In this document: in pieces, positions 15,132 to 25,100 of the stretch
Position numbering within the stretch: position 1 is the first letter of the stretch
How the letters are laid out: each line of letters begins with the position of its first letter
The notes under the pieces: model-generated
Database searches by the model: none
Told to the model about the DNA's origin: nothing
The model's input: the letters and a program-made list of their open reading frames with translations, nothing else
Origin: Christensenella sp. UBA4675
Lineage (GTDB): Bacteria > Bacillota > Clostridia > Christensenellales > Borkfalkiaceae
Direction of reading: 5' to 3'
DNA length: 27,092 nt
NCBI GenBank assembly: GCA_002405165.1
Contig: DHLF01000014.1
Span: 1 to 27,092, forward strand
Translations under genes and position numbers: made by a program

Positions 15132-15854
15132 ATGAAAAAAATCACTGCTGTAATTTTACAAAACGACTTTGATAACGCAAAAGAAATTGCGGGTTATCTT
15201 GAAAAATCGGGAGAGATAGAAATCCTAGGTTTTTCCAACGACGGTAAATTGGGAATAGAGATATGTGAACGTTTACCCGATTTAGTAATAACTGATTTAG
15301 TTTTAAAGAGTTTGGACGGAATGGAAGTCCTTTCTTATTTAAAAGAAAAAAATTTCAAAGGGAAAATACTGGTGTTAAGTTCGGTATCGGGCGACGCATT
15401 GGTAAGTAAAGCTTGTAAAATGGGCGCGGATTATTTTATGATTAAACCCGTTTCCGAAAGTCTTTTAACTAAAAGAGTTCATCAACTTTTAGAGAAAAAC
15501 GATTTAAAAAATCCGATTGACGATAAGTTAAGCAGAATATTTATTTCCGTAGGAATTCCGCCACATATTAAAGGCTACGCATTTTTAAGGGAAGGCGTAA
15601 AAATGGTTGTAAACGAACCGGAAATTATTAACAATATTACAAAAAAATTATATCCTATGATTAGCGAACGTTTCGATACTACTCCGTCGAAAGTAGAAAG
15701 AGCGATAAGACACGCGATAGAAGTTTCTTGGGCAAAAGGAAGAATTGACACTATAAACAATCTTTTCGGGGTAAGCGTGTTTATGGGAGAAAAGCCGACT
15801 AACGGAGAATTTATCGCTTTAATTGCCGACAAAATGTTACTTGACGGTATGTAA
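15132..15854 (+). CDS. spo0A: Stage 0 sporulation protein A, master sporulation regulator
   Basis: The 240-residue response regulator has a receiver domain at 1-120 with phospho-acceptor D55 (LVITDLVLKSLDG), an N-terminal acidic D12 and Lys105 (MIKPVSES). The C-terminal Spo0A effector domain at about 132-237 is unmistakable: GIPPHIKGYAFLREGVKMVV, TTPSKVERAIRHAIEVSWAK (recognition helix) and KPTNGEFIALIADKMLL. When phosphorylated it activates or represses early sporulation genes by binding 0A boxes. It is slightly shorter than the B. subtilis protein (267 residues) because the interdomain linker is short. AAGGAGA precedes the ATG. It is monocistronic, with a TATAAT (15100-15105) lacking a good -35, which suggests activator or alternative-sigma dependence. 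spoIVB, its usual neighbour, is absent. Confidence 0.96.
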   Translation: MKKITAVILQNDFDNAKEIAGYLEKSGEIEILGFSNDGKLGIEICERLPDLVITDLVLKSLDGMEVLSYLKEKNFKGKILVLSSVSGDALVSKACKMGADYFMIKPVSESLLTKRVHQLLEKNDLKNPIDDKLSRIFISVGIPPHIKGYAFLREGVKMVVNEPEIINNITKKLYPMISERFDTTPSKVERAIRHAIEVSWAKGRIDTINNLFGVSVFMGEKPTNGEFIALIADKMLLDGM

Positions 15855-15894
15855 AATAGGGCTATAAGTCGATAAATGCCACTTTTCATATAAG

Positions 15895-15924
15895 AATTCC
15901 TGCAAAAACTTGCAGGAATTTTTT
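15895..15924 (+). terminator. Rho-independent terminator after spo0A
   Basis: AATTCCTGCAA (15895-15905) and TTGCAGGAATT (15910-15920) form an 11-bp stem with an AAAC loop, followed by TTTT. It lacks a T run on the minus strand, so it acts on spo0A only. Confidence 0.92.
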
Positions 15925-15994
15925 CATTTTATTTTAAAAAATAAGAATAACTATTCGATTATTAAGTATTAACGCCATTGCTTCCTCTAGTATA

Positions 15995-17500
15995 TTAAGC
16001 GCAATTTTTTACGATAAACAAACTACAATATAGTCCACCGCTTTCCATAGGCATTTCATTAATTATTGTTAATCCGTTTTGTTTAAGTAACTTTCTTAAA
16101 CAGGCTTTATCGGCGGTGTATAAAAAGGCAAATCCGTTTTTATTTAAAACGGTTTTACATTTTTTAGCTAAATAAGAGTAAATTTCAAAATTGTTTTCGT
16201 GATTTCCGACTCTTAATCCGTAAGGCAAATTAGAGATAATTTCGTCGAACTGTCCGCTTAATAAAGCAACGTTTTTCCTTATAATTTTAGCTTGAACGTT
16301 TGCTAGCGCGCAATTTTCCTTTGCCATTTCAACGGCGTTTTCGTTTATGTCCGAACCGAAAAAGTTTGCGTTAACAGTTCTAGCTCTTTCGATTAGCATA
16401 GTAGCCGTTCCGCAAAAACAATCGCAAACGGATTTAGGAGCGCTAAAAGATTTTGCAACGTTAGCGATAATATTAGCCGTTACGGGATTTATGGACGCAG
16501 GCAAGCAATTTTTTCTGTACGGAAAACGGTTTTTAAAAAGAAAATCGCATTTAAAGGCGATAAAACCTTTTTCTCCGTTTTTTGCCGTTTGAACGTAAAA
16601 AGTAAAAGAGTAGTCGGACGGATTGTTTACGAGTAAGTCGCAAGAAGAGCATAAATTTTTAACGAGTTTAGTAATTTTTTCTTTTTCTTTAATATCGCTT
16701 TTGCACTCTATCCTGTATCCGACGGGTAAAGACGTGTTGCGTTTTACGAATTCTTTAAAAGCCGTAACGGCAAGCGTGATATTTTTTTCGGAAAAATCGT
16801 CGGTAATGGCGTAGAGAAAAAACAAATCGTAATAGTCTTTACGGCTTAAAATTTCCGAAAAATCATCTTGATTTAAATTACGTAGCGTTACCCCGAATTT
16901 TGTTTTTTCGCATTTTTTCCCTAAATTTTTTATAAACAAATCGAAGTAACTTTTTTGAGTGGTAAGTAATATTTTATCTTCCGCGTTTATCTTTACGTTT
17001 TTTACGGGGCACGTTTTTTTAGGGAAAGCTTTTTCGAAAGCGTCTTTTACTAAAAGGAAAAATTTTTCGGGCATTTGTCCATTTTCAAAAAGTTCTTGAC
17101 ATTTTTTAAAAAACCTTTCGCAATTAGGGAAATCTTTAAAGTTTCCCAGCGATAAGACAATGCACGGGTAGCAATAAAAAACCGTTTCTTTGTCGATTGC
17201 TTTAATAAGTAAATCGTGGCAAAAATCGCTATCTACGTTACCCAAAATAACGTAGGCGTTTTTTCTGATTTTGTCGTCTTGAGAGTTTATTGCGGAAGAA
17301 ATAAAATTTTTAAATTTTTCGTTTTCTTTTAAAGATAAACCGAGTTTTTTCTTTGAAAGATTTTTTATTGCCCAAACGCAGTTTTTATTGTCGGGGTAAT
17401 TTAGAAGTTCTAGCTGTTTATCGATGTATAGCCCTATTTCTTGTAAATATTCCGTTTTTTTAACGTCGTCGGACTCTATTAAAAATTGTTGCAAAATCAT
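15995..17500 (-). CDS. HEAT-like repeat plus RlmL/Trm14-type RNA methyltransferase
   Basis: The 501-residue protein has two halves. Residues 1-160 are helical and include a HEAT-like unit (DDKIRKNAYVILGNVDSDFC, 75-94). Residues about 340-490 form a Rossmann methylase like the UPF0020 family: INPVTANIIANVA (337-349), motif I VCDCFCGTATMLIERA (358-373), motif II GSDINENA (382-389) and catalytic NLPYG (424-428). NLPYG/NPPYG enzymes of this family make N2-methylguanosine in rRNA or tRNA. The middle (about 180-335) may be a degenerate THUMP or ferredoxin-like RNA-binding region, but I cannot confirm it. The start overlaps the M20 peptidase stop by 4 nt (ATGA), so the two are co-translated. The RNA target is unknown, and a HEAT-type N terminus is not typical of RlmL or Trm14. 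Confidence 0.8.
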   Translation of the reverse strand: MILQQFLIESDDVKKTEYLQEIGLYIDKQLELLNYPDNKNCVWAIKNLSKKKLGLSLKENEKFKNFISSAINSQDDKIRKNAYVILGNVDSDFCHDLLIKAIDKETVFYCYPCIVLSLGNFKDFPNCERFFKKCQELFENGQMPEKFFLLVKDAFEKAFPKKTCPVKNVKINAEDKILLTTQKSYFDLFIKNLGKKCEKTKFGVTLRNLNQDDFSEILSRKDYYDLFFLYAITDDFSEKNITLAVTAFKEFVKRNTSLPVGYRIECKSDIKEKEKITKLVKNLCSSCDLLVNNPSDYSFTFYVQTAKNGEKGFIAFKCDFLFKNRFPYRKNCLPASINPVTANIIANVAKSFSAPKSVCDCFCGTATMLIERARTVNANFFGSDINENAVEMAKENCALANVQAKIIRKNVALLSGQFDEIISNLPYGLRVGNHENNFEIYSYLAKKCKTVLNKNGFAFLYTADKACLRKLLKQNGLTIINEMPMESGGLYCSLFIVKNCA

Positions 17501-18762
17501 TCTTTCTCCGTAAGTAAAGCGATAGCTTTAATATAAACGTCGAAAGCTTTTTTTACGTCTTCGACTTTAAAATATTCATTTATTTCGTGACAAACGGCGT
17601 CTTCTTGTTTAAAGCAAGGACCGAAGCCTACTCCGTTTTTTAACGCTCTCGCGTAAGTTCCCCCGCCTATCGCAATGGGCGATTTATTTTCTTTGCAAAC
17701 GTCGTTATAAACCGAGCATAAAGTTTTAACGAGCTTAGAATTTTTATCCGTATACAAACTTTTTTGATGAGATAAAATTTCGTTCGGGGCAATTTTTTCT
17801 ATTTCGCGTTTGACTTTTTCATAATCCATAAGCGCGGGATAACGAATATCTACGATTATCGCAAGTTTTCCGTTTTCCAAAGAAATCATGTCGGGGGAAA
17901 GCGTTAAATTACCGCTGTCGTCAAAGTAATTTAAAATTCCGCTTGCGTTTTCAAATAAATTTAGCCTTACGCTTTTATCTACCAACCCCATATCTTCAAA
18001 GTACGGTAAAATTTTTAAAATGGCGTTTTTGCCTTTATGCGGAAGTGAACCGTGCGCGGTTTTTCCCGTAGAAATAATTTTTCCGTCCGATAAAGATAAG
18101 TCGTATTTCTTTAAAAGATTTTCGTTTACGGGGCAAAGAGCTTCTACTCTGTCGCAAACCATATTGTAAGCCGTACCGCCCGAAACGGATAAAAGACTTT
18201 TATCGCAATCGAAAAAAAGTTTTGCGTGGATAATTCCCTTTTCGGCGTAAATTACGGGGAAATCGGAATCGGGCGAAAAACCTTCTTCGCACATTAAATC
18301 GTGTTTTTTTAAATACTCGATACACCCCCACCCCGTTTCTTCGTTGCAACCTAAAATCAGGCGGATTTTTCTTTTGGGAACGAAACCTTTATTTTTTAAT
18401 TCTTTTAAAGCGTAAAGAATAATTAAAGCAGGACCTTTATCGTCTAACACACCGCGACCGTATAGTTTTCCGCCCTTTTCGGTAAGAGTAAAAGGGTTGT
18501 AGTTCCAAAGCGAGTTATCCCCTGCGGGGACAACGTCTAAATGACATAAAATACCAAAATCTTTACCGCTTCCGAACATTACTTCCCCTGCGTATCCTTC
18601 GTAATTTTTCGTTTCGAAGCCGAAAGAAGAAGCAAGAGTTAAAAACTCTTTTAAGCAGTTTGCGTTTTGTTCCCCAAACGGGGCGTTTGGAGCGGAAAGA
18701 GTTTGAACGGAATTATATTTAATTAGTTTTGATAAGTCGTTTTTAAATGCGTTAAAATTCAT
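17497..18762 (-). CDS. M20-family dipeptidase (PepV/Sapep-like)
   Basis: The 421-residue metallopeptidase shows the M20 motifs: CHLDVVPAGD (H74 and D76, first metal ligands), GRGVLDDKGP (D107, bridging), GCNEETGWGC (catalytic E141 and E142), SPDSDFP (D165), the lid-domain substrate segment TAHGSLPHKGKNA, GGGTYARAL and CHEINEY (H392). The pattern is that of PepV/Sapep dipeptidases, cytosolic Zn- or Mn-dependent enzymes that hydrolyse dipeptides. It is a little shorter than PepV (about 470). It has AAAGGC upstream of its ATG and overlaps the next gene by 4 nt. A possible minus-strand promoter (TATAAT at 19013-19008, weak -35) lies about 245 bp upstream. Confidence 0.92.
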   Translation of the reverse strand: MNFNAFKNDLSKLIKYNSVQTLSAPNAPFGEQNANCLKEFLTLASSFGFETKNYEGYAGEVMFGSGKDFGILCHLDVVPAGDNSLWNYNPFTLTEKGGKLYGRGVLDDKGPALIILYALKELKNKGFVPKRKIRLILGCNEETGWGCIEYLKKHDLMCEEGFSPDSDFPVIYAEKGIIHAKLFFDCDKSLLSVSGGTAYNMVCDRVEALCPVNENLLKKYDLSLSDGKIISTGKTAHGSLPHKGKNAILKILPYFEDMGLVDKSVRLNLFENASGILNYFDDSGNLTLSPDMISLENGKLAIIVDIRYPALMDYEKVKREIEKIAPNEILSHQKSLYTDKNSKLVKTLCSVYNDVCKENKSPIAIGGGTYARALKNGVGFGPCFKQEDAVCHEINEYFKVEDVKKAFDVYIKAIALLTEKE

Positions 18763-19077
18763 AATTTGCCTTTTTTTCTAAAAAATTTAATGATTAAAAA
18801 TTTGCGATATTTAATTGAGACGATAAAAAAATTTTGACGAACAAAATATTTTTAAAAAGAGTTAATTTATATCGTTTAAAAATAAAAAAACTTTTCTTTA
18901 AATTCTGATTAAATAAACTATAAAACGTGTCTATCGTCGTAAAAAAACTATATTCTCGTTTTCTGTTTTTTCGTCGCCTAACGAGCAATAAAAATTTGAT
19001 TTCTTGTATTATATCTTATTTTTCCCGAAAAGAAAACAAAAAAGACTTAAATTTGCGAAAAGACTTTATAAGAATTA
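18763..19077. other. AT-rich intergenic region between divergent transcription units
   Basis: About 315 bp of very AT-rich DNA with no convincing gene. A minus-strand TATAAT at 19013-19008 may start the M20 peptidase transcript. I see no repeat, RNA gene or conserved element. Confidence 0.5.
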
Positions 19078-19106
19078 TTGACAAGTAAGACTATAAATTG
19101 TATAAT
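19078..19106 (+). promoter_or_regulatory. Promoter of the giant repeat-protein gene
   Basis: Perfect TTGACA (19078-19083) and perfect TATAAT (19101-19106), 17-bp spacer. The leader is about 68 nt and ends with AAGGAG (19170-19175) before the ATG at 19181. Confidence 0.88.
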
Positions 19107-19180
19107 AAAAGCTAGCTTAATATATAATATATAATTTATAGACAATATAGAGCCGAAAGGTGTAAGTTAAGGAGTAAATT

Positions 19181-22100
19181 ATGAGCAGGGTTTTCAGAAG
19201 AATAGTATCGTTCTTGTTAGGATTCGTAATGGGAATAAGTGCCGTTGCGGGTGCGCTGGTCGGAGGCGCGTACTGGGCGTATAAGAATATTTCTCTTAAA
19301 AAAGTCGGATTAGAACAAGACGGTTTTGGGGACGTAAACGAAATAACGGTAGAAGAAGCGTTGGATTTGTTTACGAAAATGTCAGAAAATCCGCAAAACT
19401 ATTCCATAAAAGATTTTGAAGAAAAATATAATTTCGATTTGGAACAAGTGCTTAAAAATTTCGGCGTTGAATTAAAGAAAGAAACTGTCGACGACAAGGC
19501 GAACGTAGAAGCTTTAAAAAACGTAAATCTCGCATACTTGTTAAACGGTAAAGGGATAGATATGTTCTTAGATACCGTAAGTCCGAGAGTTTTGTTTAAT
19601 TGGCTACCCGATTCTGTTTTATCTTACGGTACGAGAGCAAGGCTTGCGCAATACTCTTTAAACGACTTGATAAAAACCGATAGCGTTACGGGCAATTTAG
19701 GAATAATCGACGCGTTGGCAACCGTAAAGGTTGGCGGATTATTCCCGTCTTTGTATAACGAAAATTACGATAAAAACGTACACTCTTACGTTTATGCTTC
19801 CACCGACACCGAAAAGGGCTATTTAGAGCTTTTAGGGAATTTTAACATAGGTTCTTTAATAGCAAGCTTTACGGATAAAAATACTAATTTCCTTAACGAG
19901 TTTTTAAGCGGTAGAATGACCGATATATCTCAAAAAAGCATAGACCAACTTTTATACGAATTATTAAGTTCGTTCAGTAAGGATTTGGCGGAAACCGTAA
20001 GTGATTATGCAAAAACTTTTGGCGGAAAATCGATAAGCGATTTATTTATTTATACCGAAGAAGGAAATTATAAATTCAGCCCTGAAAATTTATTAAAAGG
20101 CATAAAACTCGGATACATAGTCGGACTAACCGAAAAAGACGGACAATGGTACGACGGAGATAAAAAGGCGGACGGCGTAAAATCTTTAATAGCGTCGTTC
20201 AGCGTAGGATCTTTATACGACGCTATACAATCAGGCAAGAAAAGCGGAAACGTAACGCAAGCCGTATTGGATAATTTAACGTATCAGTTAGGCGATTTGT
20301 CGGTGGGAACGTTCCTTGCCGAGTTTATGGGGTACGAGCAGAACGAGCAAGGCAAATGGGTTGCGCCGGAAGGCAAAAAAACTTTAAATTTATTGTCTTG
20401 TTTAGGCGGAATTTCCGTTAAGGGAATATTAGGCGGAAACGGAACGATAGCGGAAAACATAATAAATACCCTAAGAAAGTCTTTCGAAGGATATAGGATT
20501 GGGGATTTTGTGTCCGATTTCGTAGATATTCAAAGAACGGAAAACGGAAAATGGACGCAAAACGGCAAAGAGATAAACAAGCTTTTAAACGGACTTTACG
20601 AAACGGAAGTAAACTCTTTAATTAAAGACAAATACGACTTACAGTCCGTAATACTCGTTTTAAAAGACGCGATAGGCGAAGTAGCCGTAGGCGATATAAT
20701 GGGATACTCTAGCGAAAACGGAAAATGGTTTAACGGAACGGAAGAAATAGATAAAAAAATAGCTCTTGTTTGCGACGTTAAAATCAGTAACGTTTTAGAT
20801 ATATTCTTATCCGATTTCTCTTTAACGAGCATAGTTAAGTGCGTAACGGGAGAATTGACGATAGGCGATATTTTAGAAACCTATTTAGACTTTAATTACG
20901 ACGAAAGTACGGGAATATACTACAACTCGCAAGATAAAGAAACAGTACCCGCTTTATATAAGCTAAGAAACGTTAAATTATGGCAGTTGGTTGCCCCGTT
21001 CGATAAGACGAGTTCTTACGATTTGTTTACCGTTTTAGACCAAATAAGATTGGGTGATTTTGTAGGACAAAAGGACAACGTTAGCGAGAAGTGGACAATA
21101 ACTATTTCGTACTTAAAAGAAGAAATACCGCTAGAAGGAGCCTTTAATAAAGTTTTAGATATAAACTTAGGCAAGCTTTTAGACCCTGCCGTAGACGCGG
21201 AAGAAATTTTAGAGCCTTTAAAGGAATGTACTTTCGGCGAAATAGCTCAAAGCGCAATGTTTATGAGCTACGATGAAACGAACAGAAGTTGGAAGTCTGA
21301 ATACATAAAAGAAATTTATAACTTTATGGAAGTTTTGGCGGAAATACCTTCTACCGTAAACGATGTAATAGACGTAATTAACGGCGACATGGAAGTAGAA
21401 CCTTTCTTGAAAAAAACGTTAGGGGGAGTAAGAGTCGGAGATTTAATAGCAGATTTATTAAACTTCGAGTATAACGAAGCCGATAAAGCTTGGGTCGATT
21501 CCGACGGAGAAAGTTATAATCTTTACAACGTATTATTCGATTATTTAGTTATAGACGACACTTACGATATAATAAACGATTCCGACAAGTTGGAAACGAT
21601 AAAATCTTTAACCGGAATTTTGGAAATAGGCGATTTCTTAGACCCGTTTACTTCTTTTAGTAAAGAAAGCGGAGTGTGGACGAACGGCGGAGATAAAATT
21701 TTATTAGTTTTAAGCGACGTATTCAGCGTAAGAATTTCTTATATTTTATCCGTGATTCAAGACGCTATAAACGGCGAAAAAATTCAAGCGAAAGACGTAG
21801 TTGAAAACGTTTGCGGAAGAAATAGAAGTTTAGGCGATTACATAAAAGACTTCTTGCCCGACGATTTCAGTTATAAGCCCTTGAACGTTGCCGACAACCT
21901 AATTTTCTATGAATTTGTGGACATAGTTTTAGACGGAAACGCAAAAGCTTACGGATTTGAAGATAATTACGCTTATTACACGTCTTTATTCGGCGATTTA
22001 ATGATTGGCGATACGTTTGCCGAATTTATAAATTACACTTACGATACCGTAAACGGAATATGGCAAGACGATTCTAAAACCGACGTTTATAAAATTTTAA

Positions 22101-25100
22101 ATGCGGTAATGAGCGTTAAGTTTAAATTTATAATGGAAATTATAGATAAAGCCGTAAACGGAAAAGACGTAGATATTTCGGATACCGTAAAAGAAATTTT
22201 AGGCGATAATACGATAAAATATTATACCGACGATTTCTTTAAAGTCGACAATAAAGCGTTAGATAAAATTTTAGGAATAAACATTCCCGAATTCGTAGAC
22301 ATAGTCGTAGAAGGAAACGCAGGCGACCATATCGGTTCGGACGGCGCGCCCTACGAAGACAGGGTCGATTATTTAACGGACGTATTAGAAGGAATAATGG
22401 TGGGCGACACGTTCGCTTCCTACATAGGATATAATTTCGACGAAGCAAGCGAAAGTTGGAAAGACGACAACGGAAACGATATTTATAGAATTTTAAACGA
22501 CTTATTAAAGATAAAATTTGCTTACGTAATAAGAGAAGTTGACGATATAATAAAAGATAAAGCCGATTTAGCGGACTTATTCGAAGGAATATTCGGGCGC
22601 GATACTACCGTAGGATATTACGTAGAAGAATTTTTAGACGAGTCCACATACGAACCCTTGAAATACCTATATAATATAGGAATAAGGGAATTTGTAGACG
22701 TAGTAATTTGCAAAGACGCCACCGATAACGGCTACGTAGACGTAAAAGATTACTTAATAGATAAATTCGGAGAATTCGAAGTAGGAGAATTATTCGGACA
22801 ATTCATAAATTTAAGTAAAGGCGCAGACGGCGACTGGGTAAACAAAAACGGACAAAAAGTCAAAAAGATTTTAGAAGTACTTTTGTCGGTAAACGTTTAC
22901 GAAACCATAAAGTTCATCACCGACGGAGATTTCTCGGGCGAAGCCGTATCGGCATACGTTAAATCAAACGTAGGCGAAAACGAAACTGTCGGCGATTTGC
23001 TTAACGATTTAGGATTAGAAAGATTAGAGGGATTTAGATACGAATACGTATTTAAGTCTAACGGCAGGGGCATATATAGAGTTATGTACGAAGCGTTTAA
23101 GATAAACGTCGTAGAACTTGCCAAAAATCCCGCTAACTATTTTAAGGAATTCTTTAAACAGTACGAGTTTATGGATTATATCGCAATGTACGGCGAATTT
23201 TTCGGAAACTACTACGACAAAAACGATAAAAAGTGGTATAACGAAAATCACGAAAGTGCGGATAAAGGTTCTATGGCGCTTATGTGGACTACGCTCGGGT
23301 TAGAAGGAACCGTCGCTTTTGCCATAGCTTACTTCTTCTTTAACGATTGGTTGGTAGAACAATGCGGAGATAAAATAGTATACGACTTTATAGGAGAAGC
23401 TATTAACGCCGTTTACGACGATAATTTAGGCGTATATAAGTTTGCCGATTTCGAACCCGTTAGCAAGTTCTGGGATTTGCTACTTAGGACGAAAGCGGGA
23501 CAGATTTGCAAAAAAGGCTTTAACTTTAAAGAATACTTCTACGAAAGTAACGTATTGACCATAGGAAATATTGCGGGATACTATTTACAAAAAATAGGTT
23601 TTGCGGATTATCAAGTCGGGTACGAAAACGATTTGTGGGCAGTAAAAGGCGATTACGCGCAAACGTTATCGGCAATATTAAACTTCTCGCTTAAAGATTT
23701 TATAGATTCTTGCAAAGATAAAAAAGCAGGCAAATACTTTAAAACTTTATTTGCGGAAGTCCAAATAGGCGACTTTTTAACTCAAGCTTTGAAAATGGAA
23801 AATTCCGAGGACGGCTGGAAGAAAAAAGGTAGTTACGAATATTATAAAAATCTGTTTAGTGCTTTATTCGATATAAATATCGTAAACACGATAGATAGCG
23901 TTAAGACCAATACTAAAAACGGATTTTTCTACGATGAAATTTACGGAGATATGTTTGGCAGAGATAAGAGCGTAGCTTATTATTTTGCAGACTTCTTTAA
24001 TCAAAGTTACAACGAAGAAAAAGGACTTTGGGTAGATAAAAACGAAAACGTATTATATAGCTGGGCACAAACGACTTATAACGTTAACCCGTATAATTTC
24101 TTACACAGTTTAAGAGTAAACAATTTTAAAACCGCTGTGGACGAAACTTTCGGAGTAATTTTAATAGGAGATTTAACTTACGATTTAGTTGCAAAAGTTA
24201 AATATTTAGGGTTAAAGACCGAAAAATCCGGAGATAAATACGTAAATAGCGGTAATTGGATTGCCCTTGCCGATACGATTTATAATTTAAGCATAAACGA
24301 AATAGCTAAAAACGCTAAAAAAGGAAGTTTCTGGAAAGAAAAATTCTGCAACTTGTATTTGGGAGATTACGTTGCGTTTTGGGCTGAAAAGGTACTAGCA
24401 AAAACTAAGGCAAAAACAGAAATAACCTATTCGTCGGAAGGCTACGGCGTAAGCGGATACTATCATAATTCCCTAGAAGCTCTATTCAATATATATATAA
24501 AGGACGCATACGACAGTATTAAAGCTAAGAAATTTAAGGCGTACATTACGGGCGAAAAAGCGTTAGGAAACATAAAACCTGCAACCGATATTATATTTAA
24601 TAAAGGAACGCTCGTGTACGACGAAGTGAACGATTTATGGCGTTACGATAACGGTGAAATAGTTCCGCTCGACTTTTCTATAATTTCTACTTTAAAGAGA
24701 AAAACATTTAAAATAACCGTACACGAATTAGCCGATAAATTTAATTATAAATCATATATAAGCGATTTATTCATAGGCGATTTAATGTCGCTTTCGAGAG
24801 ACGCCGTATTTACGGACGGAACGAATGTTATTTATCAACTTGCCGATAAATTCTATACTAAGGATACAGAAGGCAACAAGGTTAAATTCCCGTACAAAAT
24901 AGATATGGACGACGACGGAGTATGGTACTATAACGACGGAACGAATGATATTAAGTTGACTTTAAGTTCTAACGAATGGTTTGGAACGAAAGTATTTGAA
25001 GACTACTATAACGTAGAAATAACTACCGACAAAGACGGAAACGTAACCGTTGCGAATAACGATTCGGGGAAAACCTACCCTGTTAGATACGATGCGGTAA

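Noticed and set aside
18794..18988. 64-codon minus-strand reading frame upstream of the M20 peptidase
   Set aside because: It begins at TTG with no ribosome site, is rich in Phe/Lys/Leu as expected from AT-rich noncoding DNA, and resembles no known protein.
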